This document shows, one piece after another, positions 49,912 through 58,667 of a DNA stretch of 64,000 nucleotides (its first letter is position 1; every line of letters begins with the position of its first letter). This stretch comes from Kushneria sinocarnis (GTDB lineage: Bacteria; Pseudomonadota; Gammaproteobacteria; Pseudomonadales; Halomonadaceae): the NCBI RefSeq assembly GCF_003633775.1, contig NZ_RBIN01000007.1:1-64000 (forward strand). Direction: 5' to 3'. Both the position numbers and the translations under genes were made by a program. The notes beneath the pieces were generated by a model. The model saw only the letters and a program-made list of their open reading frames with translations, was not told where the DNA came from and ran no database searches.

Positions 49912-50664
49912 ATGAGCGGAAGTTCGCAACCGACACGGGCGCCGCAGCTGGCAGAACAGGTGGCGCGACAGTTGACTCGCTCGATCCACTCCGGCGAGTG
50001 GCGCCAGGGGCAGCGTCTACCCACGGAGGCGGCACTGGGCGAGCGTTTCGGTATCAGCCGATCGGTAGTGCGCGAGGCAATCTCGATGCTGCGCAATGCC
50101 GGTCTGGTGACCTCGCGTCGCGGCAGCGGCAGCTTCGTCACCGAATCGCCGACCGTGGCGCTGCACATGCCGTTGCCTTCGGCGTCACTGAGCTCGGTCA
50201 TCCGCCTGCTGGAGCTGCGGCGGGCGCTCGAGGTGGAGGCGGCCCGGTTGGCCGCCACCCGGCGCACTCCGGCTCAGCTGCGCCGCATTCGCAATGCCGT
50301 GATTGAAATCGATGAGGCAGTCGAGGCCGGCGAGGCCGGCGTCGATCAGGACATGGCCTTTCATCGCTCGATTGCTGAAGCCTGTGGCAATGAGCATTTC
50401 ACCGCCGTGATCGATTTCTACAACCGCTTTCTGCATCACGCCATTACCCTGACCCGTACCAATGAAGCGAGACGAACCGTGTTCATGACTCAGGTCATGG
50501 CCGAGCACGACGATATCGTCGAGGCCATCGGCCGGGGAGATGCGGAAGCGGCGGCGCGCGCAGTCTGTCGCCATCTCGACAACGCCGAGTGGCGGCTGAG
50601 TCAGGCACCGGCCGACCTGCTGGAGCAGGTCGGCCCTCCGGCCCCGCCGAACCCTGAACAGTAA
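49912..50664 (+). CDS. FadR-family (GntR/FCD) transcriptional regulator
   Basis: Regulator of 250 residues. The N-terminal GntR winged helix (LAEQVARQLTRSIHSGEW; LPTEAALGERFGISRSVVREAI) is followed by an all-helical FCD effector domain with metal-binding-type residues (DMAFHRSIAEACGN; MAEHDDIVEAI). I choose the ATG at 49912 after GGAG. It is divergent from denD-gntP and 10 bases upstream of otnI, so it is the local controller, probably a repressor released by a tetronate-type acid. The candidate operator is at 49830. Confidence 0.92.
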   Translation: MSGSSQPTRAPQLAEQVARQLTRSIHSGEWRQGQRLPTEAALGERFGISRSVVREAISMLRNAGLVTSRRGSGSFVTESPTVALHMPLPSASLSSVIRLLELRRALEVEAARLAATRRTPAQLRRIRNAVIEIDEAVEAGEAGVDQDMAFHRSIAEACGNEHFTAVIDFYNRFLHHAITLTRTNEARRTVFMTQVMAEHDDIVEAIGRGDAEAAARAVCRHLDNAEWRLSQAPADLLEQVGPPAPPNPEQ

Positions 50665-50674
50665 GGAGGCTGTC

Positions 50675-51460
50675 ATGCCCCGGTTTGCTGCCAATCTGAG
50701 TCTGATGTTCAACGAGGTCCCGTTCATGGAGCGCTTTGCCCGGGCGGCCGGGCAGGGCTTCCGCGGCGTGGAGTATCTGTTTCCCTACGCATTCGAGGCC
50801 CGGGACATCGCGGCCGAGCTCGAACGTCATCGGCTGCAGCAGGTACTGTTCAATCTGCCACCGGGGGACTGGGAAGCCGGTGAGCGGGGCATTGCGGCGC
50901 TGCCCGGGCGCGAGGCGGAGTTCCGCGCCAGTGTCGATACGGCGCTGCATTACGCCGAAATACTGCAGTGTCGGCAGCTGCACGTGATGGCGGGGGTGGT
51001 GCCGGCGCCTGACCGGTGGGAGACGATGCATCACTGCTGGCTGGAGAATCTTGCCTGGGCGGCACCGCGATTCGAGCGCGCCGGAATTACCCTGCTGATC
51101 GAAGCCATCAACAACCGCGACATGCCGGGGTATCTGATCACTCACCAGCAGCAGGCCCGGGATGCTGTCAAGACGCTGGGGGCACCCAATGTGCGCATGC
51201 AGATGGATCTCTATCACACCCAGATCATGGAAGGGGATCTGTGGCGCACATGGCAGCGACACCGTGAGCAGACAGGCCATCTGCAGGCAGCCGGTGTGCC
51301 CGGGCGGCATGAACCGGACAGCGGAGAGGTCGATTACGCCTGGCTGTTCGAACAGCTCGATCGGGCCGGCTATGCGGGCTGGATAGGATGCGAATACAAG
51401 CCGCGTGGTGATACGGCGGCCGGCCTGGGGTGGTTCGAGCGCTGGCGATCGCTGCAATGA
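50675..51460 (+). CDS. otnI: 2-oxo-tetronate isomerase OtnI (hydroxypyruvate isomerase family)
   Basis: AP-endonuclease-2-type TIM barrel of 261 residues in the Hyi/OtnI family. It has FAANLSLMFNEVPF at the N-terminus, GVEYLFPYAF, LLIEAINNRDMPGYLI with the metal-ligand Glu, MQMDLYHTQIMEGD and WIGCEYKPRGDT. OtnI interconverts 2-oxo- and 3-oxo-tetronate, feeding the kinase OtnK and aldolase OtnC. Those two are not encoded here. It is coupled to the regulator upstream with an AAGGAGG ribosome site. Hydroxypyruvate isomerase activity is the alternative. Confidence 0.87.
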   Translation: MPRFAANLSLMFNEVPFMERFARAAGQGFRGVEYLFPYAFEARDIAAELERHRLQQVLFNLPPGDWEAGERGIAALPGREAEFRASVDTALHYAEILQCRQLHVMAGVVPAPDRWETMHHCWLENLAWAAPRFERAGITLLIEAINNRDMPGYLITHQQQARDAVKTLGAPNVRMQMDLYHTQIMEGDLWRTWQRHREQTGHLQAAGVPGRHEPDSGEVDYAWLFEQLDRAGYAGWIGCEYKPRGDTAAGLGWFERWRSLQ

Positions 51461-51528
51461 AGGGAGTGTGTCGGGACAGGCCGATATCCTCATTTATACC
51501 GTTATCTCAATGGGGTGCTCACCGGCCA

Positions 51529-52446
51529 TCACCCGGCCAGTATGCTGCAGCCACGCGTGTTGAGATAAATGGCATACAGCGAGGTCGAGGCACAGATGAA
51601 CAGCCGGTTACGGTACTGTCCGCCGAAGGCAACATTGGCAATCGTTTCCGGAACATGAATGCGCCCCAGCAGGGTGGCATCCGGTGCATGGCAGTGCACG
51701 CCTTCACTGCTGCTGGTCCACAGGTTGCCGCTGGTATCGATGCGAAACCCATCGAAGATGCCGTAGTCGCATTCGGCGAAGAGTCGGCCATCACTCAGGG
51801 TGTGATCGTTATTGACCCGGAACCGGCGGATGTGACGAGGCCCATCGGGATGGTGCGTCGCCCCGGTATCGGCAATATAGAGGTGGCGCTCATCGGGGGA
51901 GAAGGCCAGGCCATTGGGCTTGTCGAAGTCGTCGGCGACCCGGGTGAGCCGCCCCTCGGGACCGAGCCGATAGACGTGGCATCCCATCTCGGCCTCGCGC
52001 AGGCCGCCTTCGTAGTCGCTGTCGATGCCGTAGCTGGGATCGGTGAACCAGATCGAGCCGTCCGAGCTGACCACCACATCGTTGGGTGAATTGAAGCGCC
52101 TGCCCTCGAAACGTTCGGCCAGCACGGTCAGGCTGCCGTCGTGCTCGGTGCGGGTGAGGCTGCGGCTGTAGTGCTCGCAACTGATCAGTCGGCCCTCGCG
52201 ATCCAGGGTGTTGCCATTGCTGAAGCGCGCAGGCTGGCGAAAGACACTGACCCGCTGATCGGTCTCGTCGAAGCGCAGCATGCGGTCATTGGGGATGTCG
52301 GAAAACAGCAGATAGCGGCCGGCCGGTACATGCACCGGCCCTTCGCACCAGCGGGCACCGCTCCAGAGGTGTTCGAGCTGGGCGTTGGGCAGGATCAGTC
52401 GGGTGAACCGCTCATCCTCGACGGTATAGATATCCGGATACTTCAT
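51529..52446 (-). CDS. SMP-30/gluconolactonase family hydrolase
   Basis: Six-bladed beta-propeller lactonase of the SMP-30 family, 305 residues, hydrolysing sugar lactones with a divalent metal. Motifs are WCEGPVHVP (metal-binding Glu), FSNGNTLDREGRLISCEH, RFNSPNDVVVSSDGSIWFTDPSYG and DKPNGLAFSPDE. It has no signal peptide, so it is cytoplasmic. The ATG at 52446 has a weak ribosome site; a longer frame begins at 52503. It converges on otnI and probably supplies a sugar acid from its lactone for the same pathway, which is inference. Confidence 0.88.
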   Translation of the reverse strand: MKYPDIYTVEDERFTRLILPNAQLEHLWSGARWCEGPVHVPAGRYLLFSDIPNDRMLRFDETDQRVSVFRQPARFSNGNTLDREGRLISCEHYSRSLTRTEHDGSLTVLAERFEGRRFNSPNDVVVSSDGSIWFTDPSYGIDSDYEGGLREAEMGCHVYRLGPEGRLTRVADDFDKPNGLAFSPDERHLYIADTGATHHPDGPRHIRRFRVNNDHTLSDGRLFAECDYGIFDGFRIDTSGNLWTSSSEGVHCHAPDATLLGRIHVPETIANVAFGGQYRNRLFICASTSLYAIYLNTRGCSILAG

Positions 52447-52627
52447 GGGTCTGGATCCGTTGGCCAATGGCGCTCTCCAGTCTCGTCTGCCCGGATGGGG
52501 CATGTCACTACGACCAGGGTAGTGGTCCCCGGCCCCGGGAAGCGGCAGGCAGCTGAGTATCGGCGCAATATTCGACTACGCTGCAGACTCGGGAGATGCG
52601 GACTCAGCATGCACAGCGCGAGGTAAC

Positions 52628-53320
52628 ATGAGCATCAGTTTCAAGGAGCTGCACGACTGGACCGTCGATACCGAGACGGCCATTGCGCTGCAGCATCAGC
52701 TGGCACCGAACATCATCCGGGAAGGCGAGCCCGAGGACATCGAACACATTGCCGGTGTGGACATCGGCTTCGAGGATGAAGGCGCTACTACCCGCGCCGT
52801 CATCGTGCTGATGCACTGGCCCTCCCTGGAAGTGGTCGAACAGGTCATTCACCGTGAGGCGACGCGCATGGCCTATGTGCCCGGGCTGCTGTCGTTTCGC
52901 GAGCTGCCGGCGGCCCTGAACGCCCTGCAGCGCCTTGAAGGCACGCCGCAGCTGGTGATGGTGGATGGCATGGGCATCGCCCATCCGCGCCGGCTGGGGA
53001 TTGCGGCTCATCTCGGCCTGTGGCTGGAACTGCCGACCATCGGAGTGGGCAAGAGTCGGCTCTGCGGGCGCCACGAACCGGTCGGCGAGGAAAAGGGTGC
53101 GCGTACTCCGCTGGTGGATCGGGGGGAAACGATCGGCACGGTGCTGCGAACCCGAGAGCGCGTAAAGCCGCTGTATATCTCGACCGGCCATCGCATCAGC
53201 GAGGAGAGTGCGGTCAAGTGGGTGATGCATTGCCTGACCCGCTACAAGCTTCCCGAGCCCACGCGTCAGGCCGATCGACTGGCCTCCCGGCGTACCCGGG
53301 CCCTGCGCGAGGGCCGTTGA
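52628..53320 (+). CDS. nfi: Endonuclease V (Nfi)
   Basis: DNA repair endonuclease that nicks near deoxyinosine in deaminated DNA. The 230-residue protein shows the endonuclease V motifs: IAGVDIGFED with the metal-binding aspartate (Asp45), YVPGLLSFRELP, DGMGIAHPRRLGIAAHLG and PTIGVGKSRL, then a conserved PLYISTGHRIS. The ATG at 52628 follows GAGGTAAC. Monocistronic, convergent with the hydrolase gene. Confidence 0.96.
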   Translation: MSISFKELHDWTVDTETAIALQHQLAPNIIREGEPEDIEHIAGVDIGFEDEGATTRAVIVLMHWPSLEVVEQVIHREATRMAYVPGLLSFRELPAALNALQRLEGTPQLVMVDGMGIAHPRRLGIAAHLGLWLELPTIGVGKSRLCGRHEPVGEEKGARTPLVDRGETIGTVLRTRERVKPLYISTGHRISEESAVKWVMHCLTRYKLPEPTRQADRLASRRTRALREGR

Positions 53321-53343
53321 ATGCTGCCGCGCGCGTGACCAGG

Positions 53344-53373
53344 CCGGCTGCGGCCAGTGCTGACCGCAGCCGG
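53344..53373. terminator. Hairpin between nfi and hydrolase gene
   Basis: A 10-base perfect stem (CCGGCTGCGG / CCGCAGCCGG) with a 10-base loop lies 24 bases after the nfi stop and 9 bases from the convergent gene's end. Likely bidirectional terminator without a clear U-tract. Confidence 0.6.
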
Positions 53374-53381
53374 TCTCCGAC

Positions 53382-54434
53382 TCAGCTGTCGCGGTTATCG
53401 AGTTCTTCCAGTCCGCGGAAGAGCGCCTGGTGAAACTGTTCCGGCGCCTGGATCTGGGGTGAATGACCCAGTTCCGGGAACTGGATCAGCAGGGCATGCG
53501 GGATGCGGCTGGCGATTTCCGGTCCCAGCTGATCATAGTGGCCGAGCTGCTGCTGCACTTCCGGAGGAGCAAAGGACTTGCCGATGGCGGTATTATCCTG
53601 GTCACCGATCATCAGCAGGGTAGGGACCTGCAGCTGATCGAATTCATGGACCACCGGCTGGGTATAGATCATCTCGTAGGTCTTGGCCTGACTCCAGGCG
53701 TTGATGAACTTGCCCTCGCCACGATACATGCCGGCCTGCATCTGTACCCACTTGTCATAGCGGGGCTGCCACTCTCCGGCATAGTAGGTGCTCTTCTGGT
53801 AGTCGCGAATGCCTTCGGCACTGGTCTTGCGAGTACTTTCAAACCACTGGTCCACCGTGTGATAGGGCACTCCCTTCGCCTTCCAGTCCTCGAGGCCGAT
53901 GGGGTCGACCAGCACCAGTTGCTCGGTGGCTTCCGGATACATCAGGGCGTAGCGGGTGGCCAGCATGCCCCCCATCGAGTGCCCCATGATGGTGGCGTTG
54001 TCGATACCCAGCTGCTTTAACAGATCATGAGTATTGGCGGCCAGCTGATGCAGGCTGTACTGGTAGTGTTCGGGCTTGCTGGATTTGCAGAAGCCCACCT
54101 GGTCGGGGGCGATAACGCGATAGCCCCGCTGCGTCAATGCCTCGATGGTGCCTTCCCAGGTAGCGCCACAGAAGTTCTTGCCATGCAGCAGTACCGCCGT
54201 CCGGCCGTTGGCTTCGCCTTCGGGGGCGACATCCATGTAGGCCATCTCCAGCGGCTGACGCTGGCTCTCGAAGCGGTAGATGTCGACCTCATGCGGATAG
54301 GAGAAACCTTCCAGGCGAGGGCCGTAGACCGGCGTCGAATCATCGCTCTGGGAGCCGCTGTCGGCCGCCATGGCCGACAGGGGCAGACAGAGCAGGCCGG
54401 CCAGCAGCGGGCGATACCATGATGAAACTTGCAT
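53382..54434 (-). CDS. Secreted alpha/beta hydrolase
   Basis: Alpha/beta-hydrolase of 350 residues exported by a signal peptide (about 1-24; LLAGLLCLPLSAMAAD). It has the oxyanion region LLHGKNFCGATWEG, nucleophile elbow GHSMGG, the late acid in LLMIGDQDNTAIG and the catalytic histidine in FPELGHSPQ. Substrate unknown; sequence style resembles proline iminopeptidase or haloalkane-type hydrolases. The ATG at 54434 follows GGGAG; the long upstream frame overlaps the divergent thioesterase. Monocistronic. Confidence 0.88.
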   Translation of the reverse strand: MQVSSWYRPLLAGLLCLPLSAMAADSGSQSDDSTPVYGPRLEGFSYPHEVDIYRFESQRQPLEMAYMDVAPEGEANGRTAVLLHGKNFCGATWEGTIEALTQRGYRVIAPDQVGFCKSSKPEHYQYSLHQLAANTHDLLKQLGIDNATIMGHSMGGMLATRYALMYPEATEQLVLVDPIGLEDWKAKGVPYHTVDQWFESTRKTSAEGIRDYQKSTYYAGEWQPRYDKWVQMQAGMYRGEGKFINAWSQAKTYEMIYTQPVVHEFDQLQVPTLLMIGDQDNTAIGKSFAPPEVQQQLGHYDQLGPEIASRIPHALLIQFPELGHSPQIQAPEQFHQALFRGLEELDNRDS

Positions 54435-54620
54435 TGCTGACTCCCGGTTATGGATTTGTTCATTCCGTTTAAGACAGCATAAAGGGTAGTTCCCGGAAAG
54501 GTGATTAAGTCTGCATGAAGAGTGTTCAACGAAGGCCCCGGGCCACGCTTCATGAAAACCCATGCCGAAGGCCATGAGCTGGCTACACTTGAAACGGCAT
54601 ATCCGATTTCGGGAGTTGTA

Positions 54621-55040
54621 ATGAGTGATCAAGCCGCGTCCCTGACGGCGCTGTCGACCCCCTTTCTGCGTTATCTCGGTGTCGAGGTCAGCCACTGGTC
54701 ACGGGGCCGGGCGGAGCTGACACTGCAGACCCGAGCCGAGCATGGCAACCTTTCCGGTATCGTCCATGGCGGCGTACTGGCCACGCTGATGGATACGGCC
54801 TGTGGCTACTGTGGCATGGACCCCGAGGAGGGCGCCATCGCCGGTACGGCAACCATAACCCTGTCGATCCAGTACATGGCGCCGGCCCGCATTGATGAGC
54901 AGCTGACCGTGACAGGCAGTCGTACCGGCGGGGGCAGGCGGATTCATTTTGCCCGGGCCGAAATCCGCAATGAGCAGGGTGAGCTGCTGGCGACCGCGGA
55001 TGGCACATTCCGACACTCGCGGCAGGCAGGGCGAGAATGA
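54621..55040 (+). CDS. PaaI-type hotdog thioesterase
   Basis: Acyl-CoA thioesterase of the hotdog fold, 139 residues. The conserved core GNLSGIVHGGVLATLMDTA carries the HGG motif and the catalytic acidic residue on the long helix, and TATITLSIQYMAPA follows. The ATG at 54621 after CGGGAG is preferred to two upstream starts. It is divergent from the hydrolase gene and 82 bases upstream of a membrane protein gene on the same strand. Physiological substrate unknown. Confidence 0.88.
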   Translation: MSDQAASLTALSTPFLRYLGVEVSHWSRGRAELTLQTRAEHGNLSGIVHGGVLATLMDTACGYCGMDPEEGAIAGTATITLSIQYMAPARIDEQLTVTGSRTGGGRRIHFARAEIRNEQGELLATADGTFRHSRQAGRE

Positions 55041-55122
55041 TTTCTCCGGCACTGACGCGGGAGCAGTGCTCTGTCATGATCGAATTCCTCGAATCTTCGC
55101 ATCAGCCATAAGGACTGGAAGC

Positions 55123-55728
55123 ATGCAAAAACGCGGTATCGGCGATTTCTTCTGCACCATCTTGCTCTGGCTTGTCATTGGTGCACTGGTGCAGTGGCTG
55201 ATGCAGGGCTATCAGGTCTCGGGAGAAGAAGCTTCCGGACTGCAGAATGCCATGGGGCATGCTGCAGCCGGGGAAGCGGGCTCGGCATCGAACGGAGGTG
55301 AAAGCGGACTGACAACCTACTGGAATGCGCTCGTGATCGTGTCACTCTTTTTCGGTGTGCTGGCCTTCCTGATGCGTGATCTCTTCCGGGAAAATCCGCT
55401 GGCACGACTGCTGCGGGTGATCGGTGTGCGGCTGCTGGGGACCACCTTTGATATCGGCCTGTTTGCCCTGGGCGGTACGCTGTTTCTGCTGTGGGGCACT
55501 GCCAGCGGCAGCGTCGGCATCCCGCAGTGGCAGGCCCTTTTCATCGGCCTCGGGCTGCCCTGGTTCGTGATCATCCTGGTAGTGCTGGGCATCATCCAGG
55601 TACTGCTGAAATACACCCGGATTTCATTGCTCGCTGTCCCGGCCCTGGAATTCAAGCCGATGATCCGGATCGGTCTCTATCTCGGGCTGCTGGTACTGCT
55701 GGCGCTGGCGGCCTGGCTGGCCATCTGA
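55123..55728 (+). CDS. Hypothetical membrane protein
   Basis: A 201-residue inner-membrane protein with five hydrophobic segments (about 9-29, 65-87, 109-128, 135-160 and 180-200) and a short polar loop rich in Gly/Ser/Glu after the first. No family recognised. The ATG at 55123 follows AAGGA; the frame upstream overlaps the thioesterase gene. It may be cotranscribed with that gene. Confidence 0.7.
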   Translation: MQKRGIGDFFCTILLWLVIGALVQWLMQGYQVSGEEASGLQNAMGHAAAGEAGSASNGGESGLTTYWNALVIVSLFFGVLAFLMRDLFRENPLARLLRVIGVRLLGTTFDIGLFALGGTLFLLWGTASGSVGIPQWQALFIGLGLPWFVIILVVLGIIQVLLKYTRISLLAVPALEFKPMIRIGLYLGLLVLLALAAWLAI

Positions 55729-56002
55729 AGCTGCCTCCGGTAAGCGCGCTCGTATCCGCTGCGGGTACGGGCGCTATGCCGAAGCAGGCATGACAGTAAT
55801 CTTCCGCGACTCCTCTCCCTTCTGCACGGCTCCCGTCATGGCGGGGGCTGGCACTCCTTGCCTGGTCTTCGGACTCTATTACGGATATCTTATTCTATCG
55901 TCTAATAGCGATTGTTTTGATTGTCCAATCGAAAGAAAATGCTGTTCTTGAATCCTGCCTGAAGCTCGGGTGGGGGTGATTCATTACATTCAAGGGGTAG
56001 AT
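55729..56002. promoter_or_regulatory. Control region of the OprB-type porin gene
   Basis: A 274-base region whose second half (55880-55960) is AT-rich and so a likely promoter. It includes a spaced inverted repeat, CGATTG at 55909-55914 and CAATCG at 55926-55931, which may be an operator. No coding capacity seen. Confidence 0.45.
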
Positions 56003-57301
56003 ATGAAATACAGCAGGGGATGTTGCAGTGTATTGGCGCTCGGCATGATGGCAGCCGGGGCCCAGGCTCATGCTGCTTCGGCATTCGACCCCAACGGTGA
56101 CTACATGTTCGGAGACTGGGGGGGCACGCGTACCGATCTGGCCGAGCAGGGCGTGACCTTCAATCTGAAATACATTTCCGAATCAGCCTACAACGTGGAT
56201 GGCGGCTATCGGGACGATCATGCAGTGAAGTATTCCGATCAGTGGACTGCCGGGGTTAATTTCGATCTCGACAAGCTGGCCGGTATTCAGGATGCCCAGT
56301 TCCAGATCACGCTGACCGATCGTAACGGCGATGATCTGACCCGCGAACGACTGGTCAACCCGAACGACGGCGCGATTTCTTCCGTCCAGGAAGTGTGGGG
56401 GCGCGGCAATGTGGTACGCCTGACCCAGTTCTGGTTCAAGCAGAAGCTCAATGATGGTCAATTCAGCTACAAGCTGGGTCGGATTCCGGTCGGCGATGAC
56501 TTTGCCGTCTATAACAGTCAGTTCCAGAACCTGTTTCTCGGCAGTGGCGAGCCCGGCAACCAGAATGGCGGTATCTGGTACAACTGGCCGGTCTCCCAGT
56601 GGGCCGCCGTGGGCCGCTGGAACCCGAGCGATGAGTATTACGCCCAGCTGGGTTTTTTCAACCTGAACCCCAAGAACGCCAATCCCGATCATCATCTCGA
56701 CATCTACAATGACAGCGGCACGACCGGGACGCTGATTCCTGCCGAAGTGGGCTGGACGCCGACCCTGGGCAGCAACGATCTGCCCGGTGCCTATCGCTTC
56801 GGCGGCTACTACAGTACTGCCGATGCCACCGATTACAGTGACACGCCTGCCGACGACTCCACCACGGATCAGCGTTACGGGCTCTATTACGTGATCGATC
56901 AGCAGGTTACGGCACGCAATGGCGATGCCAGCCGCGGCCTCAGTGTATTCAGTCTGGGCGGCTGGAACGACGACGACAGCTCCTTCATCCAGCGTTATGT
57001 TTCGGGCGGTGTGACCTACAAGGGACCCTTCGATGCCCGGCCGAAGGATGAAGTCGGGCTGGGGCTCTCCTATGCCAAGGTCAATGACGATTACAACGAC
57101 TATCAGCGTACCAGCGCCAGAACGAGTGGTACGCCCCTGCCTTCCCAGGGGGAGGAGTATGATGGCGAGCTCTACTATTCGGTCCATCTGACCAACTGGT
57201 TCAAGGTACGCCCCAACGTGCAGTACATCGTCCATCCCGGCGGCAACTCCGATACGGACAATGCCTGGGTGGCGGGTGCTTCGGTACTGGCAACCTTCTG
57301 A
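56003..57301 (+). CDS. OprB-type carbohydrate-selective porin
   Basis: Outer-membrane porin of 432 residues with a signal peptide (about 1-25; ending AHAASA). The family's early motif is YMFGDWGGTRTDLAEQGVTF, followed by GRIPVGDDFAVYNSQFQNLFLG and many amphipathic strands, ending in ASVLATF with the terminal phenylalanine. OprB porins pass glucose and other sugars. The ATG at 56003 follows AAGGGG. The barrel is very acidic, in keeping with a salt-tolerant host. Monocistronic. Confidence 0.93.
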   Translation: MKYSRGCCSVLALGMMAAGAQAHAASAFDPNGDYMFGDWGGTRTDLAEQGVTFNLKYISESAYNVDGGYRDDHAVKYSDQWTAGVNFDLDKLAGIQDAQFQITLTDRNGDDLTRERLVNPNDGAISSVQEVWGRGNVVRLTQFWFKQKLNDGQFSYKLGRIPVGDDFAVYNSQFQNLFLGSGEPGNQNGGIWYNWPVSQWAAVGRWNPSDEYYAQLGFFNLNPKNANPDHHLDIYNDSGTTGTLIPAEVGWTPTLGSNDLPGAYRFGGYYSTADATDYSDTPADDSTTDQRYGLYYVIDQQVTARNGDASRGLSVFSLGGWNDDDSSFIQRYVSGGVTYKGPFDARPKDEVGLGLSYAKVNDDYNDYQRTSARTSGTPLPSQGEEYDGELYYSVHLTNWFKVRPNVQYIVHPGGNSDTDNAWVAGASVLATF

Positions 57302-57313
57302 ACCGACTGCATG

Positions 57314-57340
57314 GCGACCGGCATGATGGCTGTCGGTCGC
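57314..57340. terminator. Hairpin after the OprB gene
   Basis: GCGACCG and CGGTCGC arms (7 bases) with a 13-base loop sit between the OprB stop and the convergent vsr stop. Possible weak bidirectional terminator. Confidence 0.4.
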
Positions 57341-57346
57341 AATCGT

Positions 57347-57808
57347 TTACGGTGTGCGCTGTCGAGGCGGCAGCGCAGGCCACTCCTCGACGGCTGCGCC
57401 CGTCTCGATCAGCGGCAGCACTTCGTGCAGATACTCGGCGCAGTGCCGCAAGCCGCACTCCCAGACGATCACCACCCGCCAGCCGAGTTCCGTCAGCGCC
57501 TGCTGCTGACGCCGGTCGCGCTGTACGTTGCCTTCCAGCTTGTCCTGCCAGAACTGTTTGCGAGTCGCCGGCGAAGTGGCATAGAAGCATCCGTCGTGCC
57601 GGTGCCAGAAGCAGCCGTGAACGAACAGCGCACAGTTATAGCGGGGCAGTACCAGATCAGGGCGCCCGGGCAGGTCGCGACGATGCAGCCGGTAGCGATA
57701 ACCGCAGGCATGCAGATAACGCCTGACCATCATCTCCGGCCGGGTATCGCGCCCCTTGATGCCGGCCATCATGCGGGAACGGGTAACGGGATCGACAATA
57801 TCAACCAA
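57347..57808 (-). CDS. vsr: Very short patch repair endonuclease (Vsr)
   Basis: Nicks T:G mismatches arising by deamination of 5-methylcytosine. The 153-residue protein keeps catalytic Asp51 (GRPDLV) and His64 (FVHGCFWH), RDRRQQQALTELGWRV and VIVWECGLR; these positions equal those in E. coli Vsr. The start is a TTG at 57808, since homologs begin with the same DxxDxxTRS segment; the next ATG is 12 codons in. No cytosine methyltransferase gene is adjacent, unlike the dcm-vsr pair of E. coli. Its upstream neighbour is an XRE regulator 85 bases away. Confidence 0.93.
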   Translation of the reverse strand: MVDIVDPVTRSRMMAGIKGRDTRPEMMVRRYLHACGYRYRLHRRDLPGRPDLVLPRYNCALFVHGCFWHRHDGCFYATSPATRKQFWQDKLEGNVQRDRRQQQALTELGWRVVIVWECGLRHCAEYLHEVLPLIETGAAVEEWPALPPRQRTP

Positions 57809-57893
57809 GACTTGCGCACTGTGTCGATGAATGCAGGTACAACCAGTGTAGACACTCCTGCGGTTTCAGCTGCCTGCCATCGCTTTGAATCGA

Positions 57894-58523
57894 TCAGGCC
57901 GGCAGTGATTCGAAATGCCAGATGGCCCGGAGCCGGGCATGCAGGCGGATTCCGGCGGCCGATTGCTCGATGGTGTGCTGCTGATCGTCCTGCAGGCGGA
58001 TTTCATGCCGCGATGGCTGCGCCACGTGGCGGATGGTCAGGTGCTGATGCTGCTCGAGCAGATAGAGCCCTTCCTCCCGAAATCCCGTACAGCGCTCGGC
58101 GAGCAGGAAGTTGCCGGGCTCACAGAAGGGAAATCGGCATGCAGGATCGGGCAGCAGCAGATGATCGCCGAGCTGACGCAGCCTTGCCGGCAGGAAGCTG
58201 CGCGCCAGCTGGCTGATCGGCGATCTGCCAGTGTTCAGCGACTCGGGCGAGTGATCGAAGACAAACATGGGCAGGGCGTGATAGTTCATCTGCGCCCGGG
58301 GTTCCTCGATACGCTCTTCCTGCTGCCCCAGCAGCTGGGTGATGTTGCACCCCAGAGCCCGCGCCAGCGGCTGCAGACGCGAATGACCGATGCGCTGAAT
58401 AATGCCGTTTTCCCAATAGGAAATGGTGACATCCGACACACCGACACGACGAGCCAGGGCAGCCTTGCTGAGACCCGCCTGTTCCCGGAGGCTGCGTATG
58501 CGGGCACCTAGCTGATTCATCAT
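57894..58523 (-). CDS. XRE-family transcriptional regulator
   Basis: A 209-residue protein with an N-terminal Cro/CI-type helix-turn-helix (about 5-65; LGARIRSLREQAGLSKAALA, VSDVTISYWENG) and a C-terminal region that lacks the Ser/Lys self-cleavage pattern of LexA-like repressors and may sense a ligand or partner. Two adjacent ATGs (58523, 58520) are possible after GAGAG. It may regulate itself or the adjacent lrgAB or vsr genes; no operator identified. Confidence 0.82.
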   Translation of the reverse strand: MMNQLGARIRSLREQAGLSKAALARRVGVSDVTISYWENGIIQRIGHSRLQPLARALGCNITQLLGQQEERIEEPRAQMNYHALPMFVFDHSPESLNTGRSPISQLARSFLPARLRQLGDHLLLPDPACRFPFCEPGNFLLAERCTGFREEGLYLLEQHQHLTIRHVAQPSRHEIRLQDDQQHTIEQSAAGIRLHARLRAIWHFESLPA

Positions 58524-58667
58524 CCACTCTCTCGTTGAACAGGCGCTCAGCATATCGGCCTAATCGTTAAGTGTGCTTCGGCTGAGAAGAGTAATCATAA
58601 TTTTTGAATCCGGATTTAGCAGTTACATCATGCTTTCTAATGTCGGTCGTTCATTGCAGCCGTAAAT

